Shown piece after piece: positions 1-6,412 of a stretch of 35,163 nucleotides of DNA. The notes below the pieces were generated by a model. That model saw nothing but the letters and a program-made list of their open reading frames with translations. It was not told where the DNA came from and did not search any database. This stretch comes from Candidatus Yanofskybacteria bacterium RIFCSPHIGHO2_02_FULL_50_12 (lineage in GTDB: Bacteria > Patescibacteriota > Minisyncoccia > 2-02-FULL-40-12 > GWA2-44-9). The number at the start of each line of letters is the position of its first letter. The first letter of the stretch is position 1. The translations under genes and the position numbers were made by a program. The stretch covers positions 14,805 through 49,967 of the forward strand of contig MGJZ01000025.1 of NCBI GenBank assembly GCA_001794525.1, given 5' to 3'.

Positions 1-431
1 TCTTTGCATTTTCTGCGGGTCGAACAAGAATTTTGATTTCACTTCTGGCAATTTATGTCGCATTCTCTCTACAGACGGTCTTTCCGTATTTTTCCAAACT
101 GCAGCAGCTGGCAACCTTCACAAAAGATTTGCCTACACTTCGGGTGATCGTTTTCTTGATCCTTTATGCGTTGGCGTTTGTATTACTAAATGGTTCGATT
201 TTACGCGGCCGATTCAGTCTCGGAGAAACTTCATTCCTACCGGTTATCCTGATGGGCGTAGTCCAATTGGGGTTCATTCTCTCAATAGTATTCAATCTTG
301 CACCGACGTTTTTCAGTATCAATGAGCGCCTGCCGAAAGATATAATTCCTTATCTGGCCACCCGCCAGGCGTTGTTCTATTGGTCCCTCGCACCAATCGT
401 TCTTCTCCTATTCTCCCGTAATAAGTCTTGA
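1..431 (+). CDS. Polytopic membrane protein, 5' end missing
   Basis: The reading frame is open from the left window edge (first full codon at base 3) to TGA at 429-431, so the gene starts outside the window; an in-frame TTG at 33 is probably internal. The visible 142 residues contain about four hydrophobic segments (starting near ILISLLAIYVAF, RVIVFLILYALAF, FLPVILMGVVQLGF and ALFYWSLAPIVLLLF) separated by short polar loops, so it should sit in the cytoplasmic membrane. It ends in the basic tail SRNKS. I do not recognise the family; a CvpA-like topology is possible but no diagnostic motif is seen. Confidence 0.7.
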   Translation, partial: FAFSAGRTRILISLLAIYVAFSLQTVFPYFSKLQQLATFTKDLPTLRVIVFLILYALAFVLLNGSILRGRFSLGETSFLPVILMGVVQLGFILSIVFNLAPTFFSINERLPKDIIPYLATRQALFYWSLAPIVLLLFSRNKS

Positions 432-481
432 ACTTGCATGGTGGTTAGGAATTTAAAAACAGTAGGCGCCTAATTTTAGAG

Positions 482-510
482 TTGATTGAAAGATAGAATC
501 ATGGTATTAT
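482..510 (+). promoter_or_regulatory. Sigma70-like promoter with extended -10
   Basis: TTGATT (482-487), 17-nt spacer, TATTAT (505-510) preceded by TGG, giving an extended -10 (TGGTATTAT). Predicted start near 517 leaves a leader of about 23 nt that carries the Shine-Dalgarno AAGGAG at 526-531, 8 nt before ATG 540. Confidence 0.65.
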
Positions 511-539
511 CACTGCGTCTTTGACAAGGAGTTATTGGC

Positions 540-1259
540 ATGAGCAAGCGCACCGAAGCATGGCAGAAGCACTGGGGCACTTCGTATGACTCGGAATTCA
601 AGATCGCTACTATCATGGAAGTTTTACGCCGGATGTCCGAGAACGGAAAGCTTGGCAGAAACATCATTGACATCGGAACAGGCCGTATTCCGGTTACGAT
701 CTTGACTGATCGACGCAAACACAAAATCGTGGATGTCGATCTGTGCGTCGAGTTGATGCCTCATCCGTTTTGCCATAATCGGCTGCCAGTCAAGGCCGAT
801 ATCGAGGAGCTCGTGGAGCCGTCGTTCTCGACCCGTCGAATAATGGCAAGAATCGCGAAGTTCCTCGACGTGCCTTTCCGCGGTCCTTCGCAAATCTTTG
901 ACTGCGCGATTCTCTCGGAGATTTTGAACTACATCGACGGTCCTCGTGTGCTGAAAGCGCTGCATCCGTTCATCAAGCCTGGCGGACTGGTCGTCATCTT
1001 GAACGGCCGCCGCGGCGATCGGGAGTTGTTTGTTCCAAATCCACCGAAGGACGAATCTGATATCATCTGGGCACTGTTGGATGGAGGATATCAGCCTATG
1101 TACGTCCAACCTTTCGATGAAAGGCTGATTCCGGACAAAAAAGCAGCCGAGATTCGAATGACGCTCATCACTGCCCGTCGAGCCGAAGGACCGATCAATA
1201 AACTCGCATGGGCTAACGAGGTGATCGCTTCAAGCTCCACCATCCCCACTACTGCGTAG
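540..1259 (+). CDS. Putative SAM-dependent methyltransferase (class I fold)
   Basis: 239 aa. Residues 42-48 (IIDIGTG) match the glycine-rich SAM-binding motif I of Rossmann-type methyltransferases, the acidic strand KIVDVDLC (62-69) fits motif II, and DCAILSEILNYI near residue 119 followed by HPFIKPGGLVVILN fits motifs IV-VI. The substrate cannot be read from the sequence. It is a single-gene unit: own promoter, Shine-Dalgarno AAGGAG at 526-531, and a terminator hairpin that includes the stop codon. Neighbours do not suggest a pathway. The methyltransferase call rests on the fold motifs only. Confidence 0.7.
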   Translation: MSKRTEAWQKHWGTSYDSEFKIATIMEVLRRMSENGKLGRNIIDIGTGRIPVTILTDRRKHKIVDVDLCVELMPHPFCHNRLPVKADIEELVEPSFSTRRIMARIAKFLDVPFRGPSQIFDCAILSEILNYIDGPRVLKALHPFIKPGGLVVILNGRRGDRELFVPNPPKDESDIIWALLDGGYQPMYVQPFDERLIPDKKAAEIRMTLITARRAEGPINKLAWANEVIASSSTIPTTA

Positions 1260-1273
1260 TGGGGATCTTTCTT
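1242..1273 (+). terminator. Intrinsic terminator overlapping the methyltransferase stop
   Basis: Stem ATCCCCACTAC (1242-1252), loop TGC, GTAGTGGGGAT (1256-1266), then CTTTCTT. The 11-bp stem is perfect. The stop codon TAG (1257-1259) lies inside the 3' arm. Confidence 0.8.
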
Positions 1274-1290
1274 CATAAAAAGCGACTTGC

Positions 1291-1319
1291 TTAACTTTTC
1301 ATCTAAAATCCTGTACAGT
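1291..1319 (+). promoter_or_regulatory. Possible promoter of the small HTH/Cys gene
   Basis: TTAACT (1291-1296), 17-nt spacer, TACAGT (1314-1319). Each box matches 4 of 6 consensus bases. The predicted start near 1326 would give a leader of about 12 nt that begins with the Shine-Dalgarno TAAGGAG (1326-1332), the same layout as the other orphan units. Confidence 0.4.
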
Positions 1320-1337
1320 GCGCTCTAAGGAGTGGGT

Positions 1338-1688
1338 ATGAGCCGATTTTGCCGGCACTGCGGCGGTACAGAGAGCCTTCGGAAACTCGCGGACAATTCG
1401 AATCTTTGTGAAAAAGAGTTTCAACGTCTCTACGCACACCTAAAAATCTCCTACCTTCGTACGACCGGCTTCATGACTTCAAAGGAAGAATGGCCGGATT
1501 TTGAAAACATGGCAGAACGATACCGAATCGAATCTGTCGATTCGATTGCAACAGGTCTCGAGGTGACCCCACGTAGAGTAAGAGATGTATTTCGACGATG
1601 TTTCCGTAAGCTCGTCGTTCCTTATCAAGCTCCCAAGTCGGCCTTAGTGTGTTCAACTCCAGAACATCCCACACGCCCGACCCCTTAG
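1338..1688 (+). CDS. Small Cys-containing protein with HTH-like segment
   Basis: 116 aa from ATG 1338. An in-frame GTG at 1332 overlaps the Shine-Dalgarno TAAGGAG (1326-1332), so ATG 1338 with 5-nt spacing is preferred. The N-terminus carries CRHC (residues 5-8), half of a zinc-binding site; other cysteines are scattered. The stretch from SVDSIATGLEV through TPRRVRDVFRR resembles a helix-turn-helix with a basic recognition helix, so DNA binding is plausible, but no family is recognised. It is a solitary transcription unit directly after the methyltransferase unit and ends in its own terminator, whose loop and stem contain the stop codon. Confidence 0.65.
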   Translation: MSRFCRHCGGTESLRKLADNSNLCEKEFQRLYAHLKISYLRTTGFMTSKEEWPDFENMAERYRIESVDSIATGLEVTPRRVRDVFRRCFRKLVVPYQAPKSALVCSTPEHPTRPTP

Positions 1689-1702
1689 GGTCGGGCTTTT
1701 TA
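1675..1702 (+). terminator. Intrinsic terminator with stop codon at the loop
   Basis: Stem GCCCGACCC (1675-1683), loop CTTA, GGGTCGGGC (1688-1696), then TTTTTAT. TAG at 1686-1688 is the stop of the small HTH/Cys gene. The T-tract at 1697-1701 overlaps the stop codon of the converging efp gene (TTA at 1700-1702 on the plus strand). No T-run is seen for the minus strand. Confidence 0.85.
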
Positions 1703-2272
1703 TCCCTTGTTGGCTCGCTCTACGTATTCGCCGGTTTGAGTGTTGATGATGATGACGTCGTCTTGATTGATGAAGAGGGGGACGTTGACCGAGGCGCCGG
1801 TTTCGAGGACTACTTGTTTAGCGCCGCCTTGGGCGGTATCGCCGCGGATCGCCGGCGGCGCTTCAACGACTTTGAATTCCATTTTGACCGGCAATTCAAC
1901 GCTGATGACCTTGTCTTCAAATGCAATCGCATCAAGGACAGTGTTAGGTTTTAAAAACTTGGTTGCATCGCCGAGAATATCAGCGAGTAGCTCGAATCGT
2001 TTAGAAGGGTCATTTTCAAGCGAGAACCAGTATTGATCGCGATGGGCGTAAAGATACTTTACTTTGCGCCGCTCGACGTCGGCTTCCTCAAAGACATCTG
2101 ACTGGGCGAAATTCCGCTCTAGGACTTTGCCATTCATAAGATTGCGCATGCGGACTTGAACTGTGGGCCGGCGCTGCTGCATTTTCAAATGATGAGTTTC
2201 TAAGACCACATAGGGCGATCCCTCGTAGATAAAATAGGTTTTAGGTTTGAGTTCGTTTACGCCTAAAGACAT
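1700..2272 (-). CDS. efp: Translation elongation factor P
   Basis: 190 aa, the usual EF-P length, with the three beta-barrel domains: an N-terminal KOW-like domain (about 1-65), a middle OB domain, and a C-terminal OB domain ending in the family pattern INTQTGEYVERA. EF-P relieves ribosomes stalled at polyproline. The loop that enters the peptidyl transferase centre reads KMQQRRP (30-36). Ungapped alignment to E. coli KPGKGQA puts Gln33 where Lys34 is modified, with Arg34 and Arg35 next to it, so the standard EpmA lysylation site is absent. Converges with the gene ending at 1688. The start codon lies about 5 nt after the predicted transcription start. Confidence 0.95.
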   Translation of the reverse strand: MSLGVNELKPKTYFIYEGSPYVVLETHHLKMQQRRPTVQVRMRNLMNGKVLERNFAQSDVFEEADVERRKVKYLYAHRDQYWFSLENDPSKRFELLADILGDATKFLKPNTVLDAIAFEDKVISVELPVKMEFKVVEAPPAIRGDTAQGGAKQVVLETGASVNVPLFINQDDVIIINTQTGEYVERANKG

Positions 2273-2283
2273 AATGCCGAAAT

Positions 2284-2311
2284 ATCATAGCAAAATAGGG
2301 CACGTTTTCAA
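2284..2311 (-). promoter_or_regulatory. efp promoter, extended -10
   Basis: On the minus strand: TTGAAA (2311-2306), 16-nt spacer, TGC-TATGAT (-10 at 2289-2284). The ATG at 2272 is 11 nt past the -10, so the leader is at most about 5 nt and has no Shine-Dalgarno. Confidence 0.55.
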
Positions 2312-2313
2312 TA

Positions 2314-2342
2314 TTGACTTTTTGTATAGAAAGGAGTATAAT
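2314..2342 (+). promoter_or_regulatory. Strong promoter giving a leaderless mRNA
   Basis: TTGACT (2314-2319), 17-nt spacer, perfect TATAAT (2337-2342). ATG 2351 is 8 nt past the -10, so transcription should start at or next to the start codon. The AAGGAG at 2331-2336 is upstream of the -10 and would not be in the mRNA. Confidence 0.75.
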
Positions 2343-2350
2343 ATATAGAT

Positions 2351-3190
2351 ATGAAAGCTACCGCTATTTCTAAGCTTGTTTACTCGTTTGTGGCTGTTGC
2401 CATGATCCTCCTGCCGACTAAGCAGGTCTTTGCGTATTGGCAGCCGTACATGAAACCGATTAATAGTTCACTTGCTCAGCCTACGGAGCTCACCTGTAGT
2501 ACGCTCGTCTCATTGGGCCTGGCTTGCACTAGTGGTCCGGCTGCACCGGCGTATCAGCCTCAATCCCGTGCATCAAACTCAGGTTTTGGTTTCAATATTT
2601 TTAGCAGCAAGGCTAAAGCTACGGATTCAAGCGACCCAGTGCTTACTGCCGCGATTGCTTCAGCTGGTGTAAAGAATATTGCCGGTCGTCAGATCACGCT
2701 CGTAAAAGCACCAGGTACTTCTGGAATTTACCAGCTGCTCAATGGTCGAAAACATGCGTTTCCAACGCTTGGTATTTTCTATGACTATGGCTACAAACTC
2801 GACATGGTTGAAACGATTAGTCAGCAACAGATCGACAAATATCCTCGAGCGTATTTGCTCCGCGTAAATAAAAAGAAAACCATCTACTATCTCACGGAGA
2901 CGGGCATGGTGCGGCCGATGCCTGATGAAAAGAAAGTCTTCAACTCTTATGGCGACCGAAAGGAAGATGTCGTGGATATCAGCGAGAAAGAGTTTAATTT
3001 CTACCCTGTGAACCAATTCGTGTATCTCGAACATCCGCTCAATCGCGACGTGTTCCAAGTGACGAGCGAAGGAAAACGGTACCTCACCCCGATGGCTATC
3101 GCACGCATGAGGATTACTGAAGACCAAGTCGCGCCGATCAACCAGATCGAATTCGACTGGTACATGACCCTCGCACCGGTCATCTACTAA
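2351..3190 (+). CDS. Secreted protein with three KHAFP-type repeats
   Basis: 279 aa. Residues 1-28 are a classical signal peptide (basic start, hydrophobic core, cleavage likely after VFA28). A low-complexity Ser/Ala/Pro segment (about 60-100) leads to three diverged copies of a roughly 48-residue unit: 126-171 (starting IYQLLNGRKHAFP, ending YPRAYLLR), 177-225 (starting TIYYLTETGMVRPMP) and 233-278 (starting DVFQVTSEGKRYLTP). Each unit has an aromatic strand, a G[K/R]xxxxP turn and a YP-type end. Similar repeats are common in secreted CPR proteins of unknown function, so a cell-surface or adhesion role is a guess. It has its own promoter and terminator. Confidence 0.8.
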   Translation: MKATAISKLVYSFVAVAMILLPTKQVFAYWQPYMKPINSSLAQPTELTCSTLVSLGLACTSGPAAPAYQPQSRASNSGFGFNIFSSKAKATDSSDPVLTAAIASAGVKNIAGRQITLVKAPGTSGIYQLLNGRKHAFPTLGIFYDYGYKLDMVETISQQQIDKYPRAYLLRVNKKKTIYYLTETGMVRPMPDEKKVFNSYGDRKEDVVDISEKEFNFYPVNQFVYLEHPLNRDVFQVTSEGKRYLTPMAIARMRITEDQVAPINQIEFDWYMTLAPVIY

Positions 3191-3200
3191 CAGAACTCTC

Positions 3201-3224
3201 AAAAGCCGCCTCCGGGCGGCTTTT
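3201..3224. terminator. Bidirectional intrinsic terminator
   Basis: AAAAGCCGCC (3201-3210), loop TCCG, GGCGGCTTTT (3215-3224). It ends the secreted repeat-protein gene. The -35 box of the next gene begins inside its T-tract (3223). Confidence 0.85.
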
Positions 3225-3251
3225 GACTTAAAGTAAAAAACTATGTACTAT
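3223..3251 (+). promoter_or_regulatory. Promoter of the TrpF-like gene
   Basis: TTGACT (3223-3228), 17-nt spacer, TACTAT (3246-3251). Predicted start near 3258, so the leader is about 11 nt and consists almost entirely of the Shine-Dalgarno GGAGG (3259-3263). Confidence 0.65.
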
Positions 3252-3268
3252 CACTGCCGGAGGTGAAT

Positions 3269-4063
3269 ATGCCGGCACGAGTAGTGCAATACATCGGCAT
3301 CACGGGATTTACATCCCGAATGGCCGTTGAGTTCGCTCTTTCTCAATTTTCGCATACTGTTCCGCAGAAGCTAATGGTTGGCGTGCTCGCAAGCTGGAAG
3401 TCGCTTCGGGGCTTGCCAATGAGGGAATATTGGCAACAGCAAACGCCGCGAGCGAAAGATGTTCCGGAGTTATTCCTTAATGACCCTCGGGTGCTCAATC
3501 TCGTTCATTACAGTGCTGATAACAGTGCACATGAACGGAGTGTGCTCTGGAAGGATCTCGCGAAGATTCAAGAAACTGCTGGTCTGAATTTCCACGGATT
3601 CCAGTTGAACCTGGCGTGGCCGCCGGTCTATGTGCTGGATGAGTGGCGAGCCGTGTTCGGATATAAGCACACGATCGTCTTGCAAGTTGGTCGGGACGCG
3701 ATCCTTGCCGTCGATGGACATCCGCGAAAGCTTGCGGAGATGTTGAAGCACTATGGCGGTGTCGTGGATTACATGCTGTTCGATATGAGCGGTGGAGAAG
3801 GTCGGACATTGGATGTTTCGAAAGCCCTTCCGATTCTCGACGTGATTCACGAAGTAGCGGCCGCTTCGGCTACTAAGGTTTCAGTGGCCGGTGGTTTGGA
3901 ACCGGACACACTCCACTTGCTCGAGCCGATCCTGAAGCGATACCCGGACATTTCGTGGGATGCACAAAAAGGCGTCCGTGACGCTGACAACAATCTCGAT
4001 TCCTCGAGAGTCAAGAAGTATCTCGAACGGTCGCTTGCTATGACCTCGATCGGTCGCGCCTAA
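3269..4063 (+). CDS. TrpF-like TIM-barrel protein
   Basis: 264 aa from ATG 3269. An in-frame GTG at 3263 overlaps the GGAGG (3259-3263), so ATG is chosen. The pattern resembles phosphoribosylanthranilate isomerase: YIGITGF at 8-14, LFDMSGGEGRTLD at 170-182 and VSVAGGLEPDTL at 205-215 correspond to the strand ends that bind phosphate in TrpF. Asp172 aligns with the TrpF general acid, but the catalytic Cys of the KxCG motif is Ile9 here, so isomerase activity is doubtful. No other tryptophan genes are near. The gene is an isolated unit with its own promoter, Shine-Dalgarno and terminator. Lysine codons are mostly AAG. Confidence 0.6.
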   Translation: MPARVVQYIGITGFTSRMAVEFALSQFSHTVPQKLMVGVLASWKSLRGLPMREYWQQQTPRAKDVPELFLNDPRVLNLVHYSADNSAHERSVLWKDLAKIQETAGLNFHGFQLNLAWPPVYVLDEWRAVFGYKHTIVLQVGRDAILAVDGHPRKLAEMLKHYGGVVDYMLFDMSGGEGRTLDVSKALPILDVIHEVAAASATKVSVAGGLEPDTLHLLEPILKRYPDISWDAQKGVRDADNNLDSSRVKKYLERSLAMTSIGRA

Positions 4064-4082
4064 GGCGCGACCGACTTTTTTT
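4050..4082 (+). terminator. Intrinsic terminator with the stop codon as its loop
   Basis: TCGGTCGCGCC (4050-4060), loop TAA (4061-4063), GGCGCGACCGA (4064-4074), C, then T7. The three loop bases are exactly the stop codon of the TrpF-like gene. The T-tract overlaps the stop codon of the converging fmt gene (4081-4083). Confidence 0.9.
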
Positions 4083-4932
4083 ATTTTAAATCAGATATCT
4101 TGAAATCCGGATAACCGGAAAGAAAGTCTTTAAAAGAGGCTTCGTTCTTCCCTTCGAGTTGAACAATAACAGGCTGAAGGATTCCGTTTTCGAGTTTTGC
4201 TTTTTTGATATTCAGGATTTTATCATTCCACATTGTCCAGGTTCCCGGTTCGGGATTCAAGGCGCGGATTTGATTGAAAATCTGCTGGGTCGGTTTTGAC
4301 CAATCGATGCGACCATCTTCGCGGGTAAATATCTTGGTAAATGTAGCATGATGATGCTCCTGTTCCTCCGACTCTAGCGTGTCGCGGTTTTCAATGGCGG
4401 TTAGCAGCATCTGGCCTCCTTCGTTTGCCAACCGGTCATGCAGTTCCGGGTAGGTTTCATCGGGATCGATGGACATAGCCAACTGCAGCAGAATCGGACC
4501 GTGATCTACTTCGGCATCAAGCTGCATGACGGTAATGCCGGTTTCGATATCCCCGTTAAAAATTGCTGTCTGAATGGGTGTAGGACCTCGATATTTAGGG
4601 AGTAGGGAAGGGTGGATATTAAGAAATCCCTTTTGAGGGATATCCAAATAACGCTTGGGAAGGATGTTCCCATAAGCAACAGCCACCCCAAAGATGGGGC
4701 TTAAAAACTTAAAAATTTCAAAGAATACATCGTCTTTAAGAGAGGGAGGTTGGTGGACAGGGAGATCAAGCTCAAGCGCCGCCAGTTTCACTGGCGGCGC
4801 GGTCATTACCTTTTTCCTTCCGACCGGCTGATCGGGTACCGTAATGACCGTGATTTGATGACCAGCACTATGTAGTGCCTTGAGTGCAGGTACTGCGAAC
4901 TCCGAAGTTCCAAAAAAAGCGATATTAGCCAT
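4081..4932 (-). CDS. fmt: Methionyl-tRNA formyltransferase
   Basis: 283 aa. Formylates initiator Met-tRNA with 10-formyl-tetrahydrofolate. The N-terminal formyltransferase domain has all expected marks: FGTSEFAVPAL at 7-17, the catalytic Asn105 and His107 in NIHPSLLPKYRG, and Asp143 in DAEVDHGPI. The C-terminal OB-type domain is shorter than in E. coli Fmt (about 315 aa in total). The start overlaps the def stop by 8 nt (4925-4932), so the two are probably co-transcribed and translationally coupled, the classic def-fmt pairing in which the formyl group added here is later removed by deformylase. Confidence 0.95.
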   Translation of the reverse strand: MANIAFFGTSEFAVPALKALHSAGHQITVITVPDQPVGRKKVMTAPPVKLAALELDLPVHQPPSLKDDVFFEIFKFLSPIFGVAVAYGNILPKRYLDIPQKGFLNIHPSLLPKYRGPTPIQTAIFNGDIETGITVMQLDAEVDHGPILLQLAMSIDPDETYPELHDRLANEGGQMLLTAIENRDTLESEEQEHHHATFTKIFTREDGRIDWSKPTQQIFNQIRALNPEPGTWTMWNDKILNIKKAKLENGILQPVIVQLEGKNEASFKDFLSGYPDFKISDLK

Positions 4933-5383
4933 TGGCGCGATCTTTGATCGTCTTTCCGTTCAAATGGTCAGTCTCGTGCTGAAAAACGCGAGCCAGGAAT
5001 CCACGCGCTTTGATCTTTATCTTTTCACCATGCTCATTGACCGCCTTGAGCATGACCTTCTTCGACCGCTTAATTTCGAAATAATAGCCGGGGATTGAGA
5101 GACAGCCCTCTTCCATCAATTCGGTCTCTGGGGAGTATTCGGTAATCTCCGGGTTAAAATACGCTTCTGGCACTTTGTATGCATCAGCAGTCTTGATATC
5201 GATTACGAATACTGCCAAGTCTTTACCGATTTGATTCGCAGCCAAGCCCACGCCTTCGTGCTCAAACATTGCTTTCTTCATGTCCGAAATCAGCCGGGCA
5301 TGCTCGCCGGCTTTAATCTCCTCAATTGGAACTTCTAGCGCTTTTTTTGTCAGCACCTCGTGTGGCACCTTCGTGATTTCCAT
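4925..5383 (-). CDS. def: Peptide deformylase
   Basis: 152 aa from ATG 5383. The open frame continues upstream to 5518, but the extra 45 residues have no family resemblance, and MEITKVPHEVL is a typical deformylase start that sits 7 nt after a -10 box. All three metal-site motifs are intact: GVGLAANQ (44-51), EGCLS (92-96, Cys94) and HETDH (136-140). It removes the N-formyl group from nascent proteins. First gene of def-fmt. The promoter overlaps that of the divergent gene at 5444. Confidence 0.95.
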   Translation of the reverse strand: MEITKVPHEVLTKKALEVPIEEIKAGEHARLISDMKKAMFEHEGVGLAANQIGKDLAVFVIDIKTADAYKVPEAYFNPEITEYSPETELMEEGCLSIPGYYFEIKRSKKVMLKAVNEHGEKIKIKARGFLARVFQHETDHLNGKTIKDRANG

Positions 5384-5390
5384 AATAAAG

Positions 5391-5419
5391 AATCTACTTG
5401 ATTTTAGGGTCATTGTCGA
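5391..5419 (-). promoter_or_regulatory. def promoter giving a leaderless mRNA
   Basis: Minus strand: TCGACA (5419-5414), 17-nt spacer, TAGATT (5396-5391), then 7 nt to ATG 5383. There is no room for a ribosome binding site. It overlaps the promoter of the 5444 gene (5398-5426), so the two probably interfere. Confidence 0.55.
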
Positions 5420-5426
5420 GTATTTT
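5398..5426 (+). promoter_or_regulatory. Promoter of the small membrane-protein gene
   Basis: TTGATT (5398-5403), 17-nt spacer, TATTTT (5421-5426). Predicted start near 5433 gives an 11-nt leader holding the Shine-Dalgarno GGAGG (5434-5438) 5 nt before ATG 5444. Face-to-face overlap with the def promoter. Confidence 0.5.
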
Positions 5427-5443
5427 ATAAAGAGGAGGCCGAC

Positions 5444-5752
5444 ATGTTTACTACTGTCATTGTGACGTTGATCCTGTTCGGCCTGATTAGAGTAGTTATC
5501 TTCGCGAACAGGGGGCATAGTGCTAATCGAGCCTGGGAAAAGGCAAAAGAAGAGCGAGATCTCATGTTCTTCAAGTATTGTGAGCTTCGAGACGATCCGA
5601 CCATGACCCGAACCAAGTGGCTCGCTTGGCTGCCAATTTTCGAGTTTGCTGATCGCGAATTCGAGGCAAACAACTGCTACAGTCTGAAACTCAAGCCTCT
5701 AGCAGAGCTCGTCAGACGGGAGCTTCAAGAAGGAGACTTGGCGGCACAATGA
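5444..5752 (+). CDS. Small membrane-anchored protein of unknown function
   Basis: 102 aa. Residues 2-20 form one hydrophobic segment (TTVIVTLILFGLIRVVIF), followed by a charged, helix-prone region (NRAWEKAKEERDLMFFKYCEL) and a C-terminal part with no recognised motif. Likely an N-in single-pass or anchor topology with a cytoplasmic or external soluble domain of about 80 residues. It has a strong Shine-Dalgarno and its own terminator, with the stop codon TGA (5750-5752) inside the terminator loop. I do not recognise the family. Confidence 0.65.
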   Translation: MFTTVIVTLILFGLIRVVIFANRGHSANRAWEKAKEERDLMFFKYCELRDDPTMTRTKWLAWLPIFEFADREFEANNCYSLKLKPLAELVRRELQEGDLAAQ

Positions 5753-5773
5753 TCTCGTGCCGCTTTTCTTTTT
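5741..5773 (+). terminator. Intrinsic terminator with stop codon in the loop
   Basis: GCGGCAC (5741-5747), loop AATGATCTC, GTGCCGC (5757-5763), then TTTTCTTTTTC. The stop TGA (5750-5752) is in the loop. Confidence 0.8.
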
Positions 5774-5807
5774 CCATCTAGTAATTCATGATAGGGTAAT
5801 CTGAAGC

Positions 5808-6410
5808 ATGAAAAATGAGGTCATCAAACTATTGCGGGATATCGGAGCTTTGGTGGAGAACGGGCATTTTGTCGGCACCTCCGGGCGACATATGGTTTCG
5901 TACATCAACAAGAATCAACTTACCGCTCATCCACGGCATGTTTCAAAAGTCGGAAAGTTATTTGCTGAAAAGTTTAGACACAAGAATATTGAAATAGTGG
6001 TGGCACCGGCAGTTGGCGGCATCCCGTTTTCGCAATGGACGGCGTCTCACCTATATAAAATGACCAAGAAGGAAGTATTCAGTGCATATACTGAAAAAAC
6101 AAACAGCGGCAAGCAGACATTAAAACGAGGCTATGACCAATTAGTCTGCGGTAAGCGGGTGCTAGTAATCGAAGATACGACTACGACCGGCGGTTCAGTC
6201 AAAGAAGTAATTGCAAGCGTGAAAAAAGCTGGCGGCAAGGTGGTGGCGGCAGTGGTAATGCTCAATCGCGATCCAAAGCTGGTAAATAGTAAATCGATGG
6301 GGGTTCCATTTTCAGCGCTTGCCACACTTGCTATTCCATCCTGGCCTGCCCGTCAGTGCCAGCTCTGCAAGAATAAAATTCCGATTAGCACCGAATTAGG
6401 CCACGGCTGA
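5808..6410 (+). CDS. pyrE: Orotate phosphoribosyltransferase
   Basis: 200 aa. Type I phosphoribosyltransferase: the PRPP-binding loop is LVIEDTTTTGGS (119-130), the strand VVAPAVGGIPFS (64-75) binds PRPP, and GHFVGTSGRH (19-28) matches the N-terminal hood typical of OPRTase. The C-terminus has CQLC (184-187), as in the cysteine-pair tails of Thermus-like PyrE proteins. It converts orotate plus PRPP to OMP. No other pyrimidine genes are visible. There is no Shine-Dalgarno; a possible extended -10 (TGATAGGGT, 5789-5797) would leave a leader of only a few nt. Ends 2 nt from the converging priA stop. Confidence 0.85.
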   Translation: MKNEVIKLLRDIGALVENGHFVGTSGRHMVSYINKNQLTAHPRHVSKVGKLFAEKFRHKNIEIVVAPAVGGIPFSQWTASHLYKMTKKEVFSAYTEKTNSGKQTLKRGYDQLVCGKRVLVIEDTTTTGGSVKEVIASVKKAGGKVVAAVVMLNRDPKLVNSKSMGVPFSALATLAIPSWPARQCQLCKNKIPISTELGHG

Positions 6411-6412
6411 TG

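Noticed and set aside
2660..3202. 180-aa open frame antisense to the secreted repeat protein
   Set aside because: The plus-strand gene has a signal peptide, consensus promoter and terminator; the antisense frame is an artefact of codon bias.
3263..3268. GTG start for the TrpF-like gene
   Set aside because: It overlaps the GGAGG ribosome site; the ATG at 3269 has a workable spacing.
5384..5518. 45-residue N-terminal extension of def
   Set aside because: It crosses the def promoter and the divergent gene, and has no deformylase similarity.
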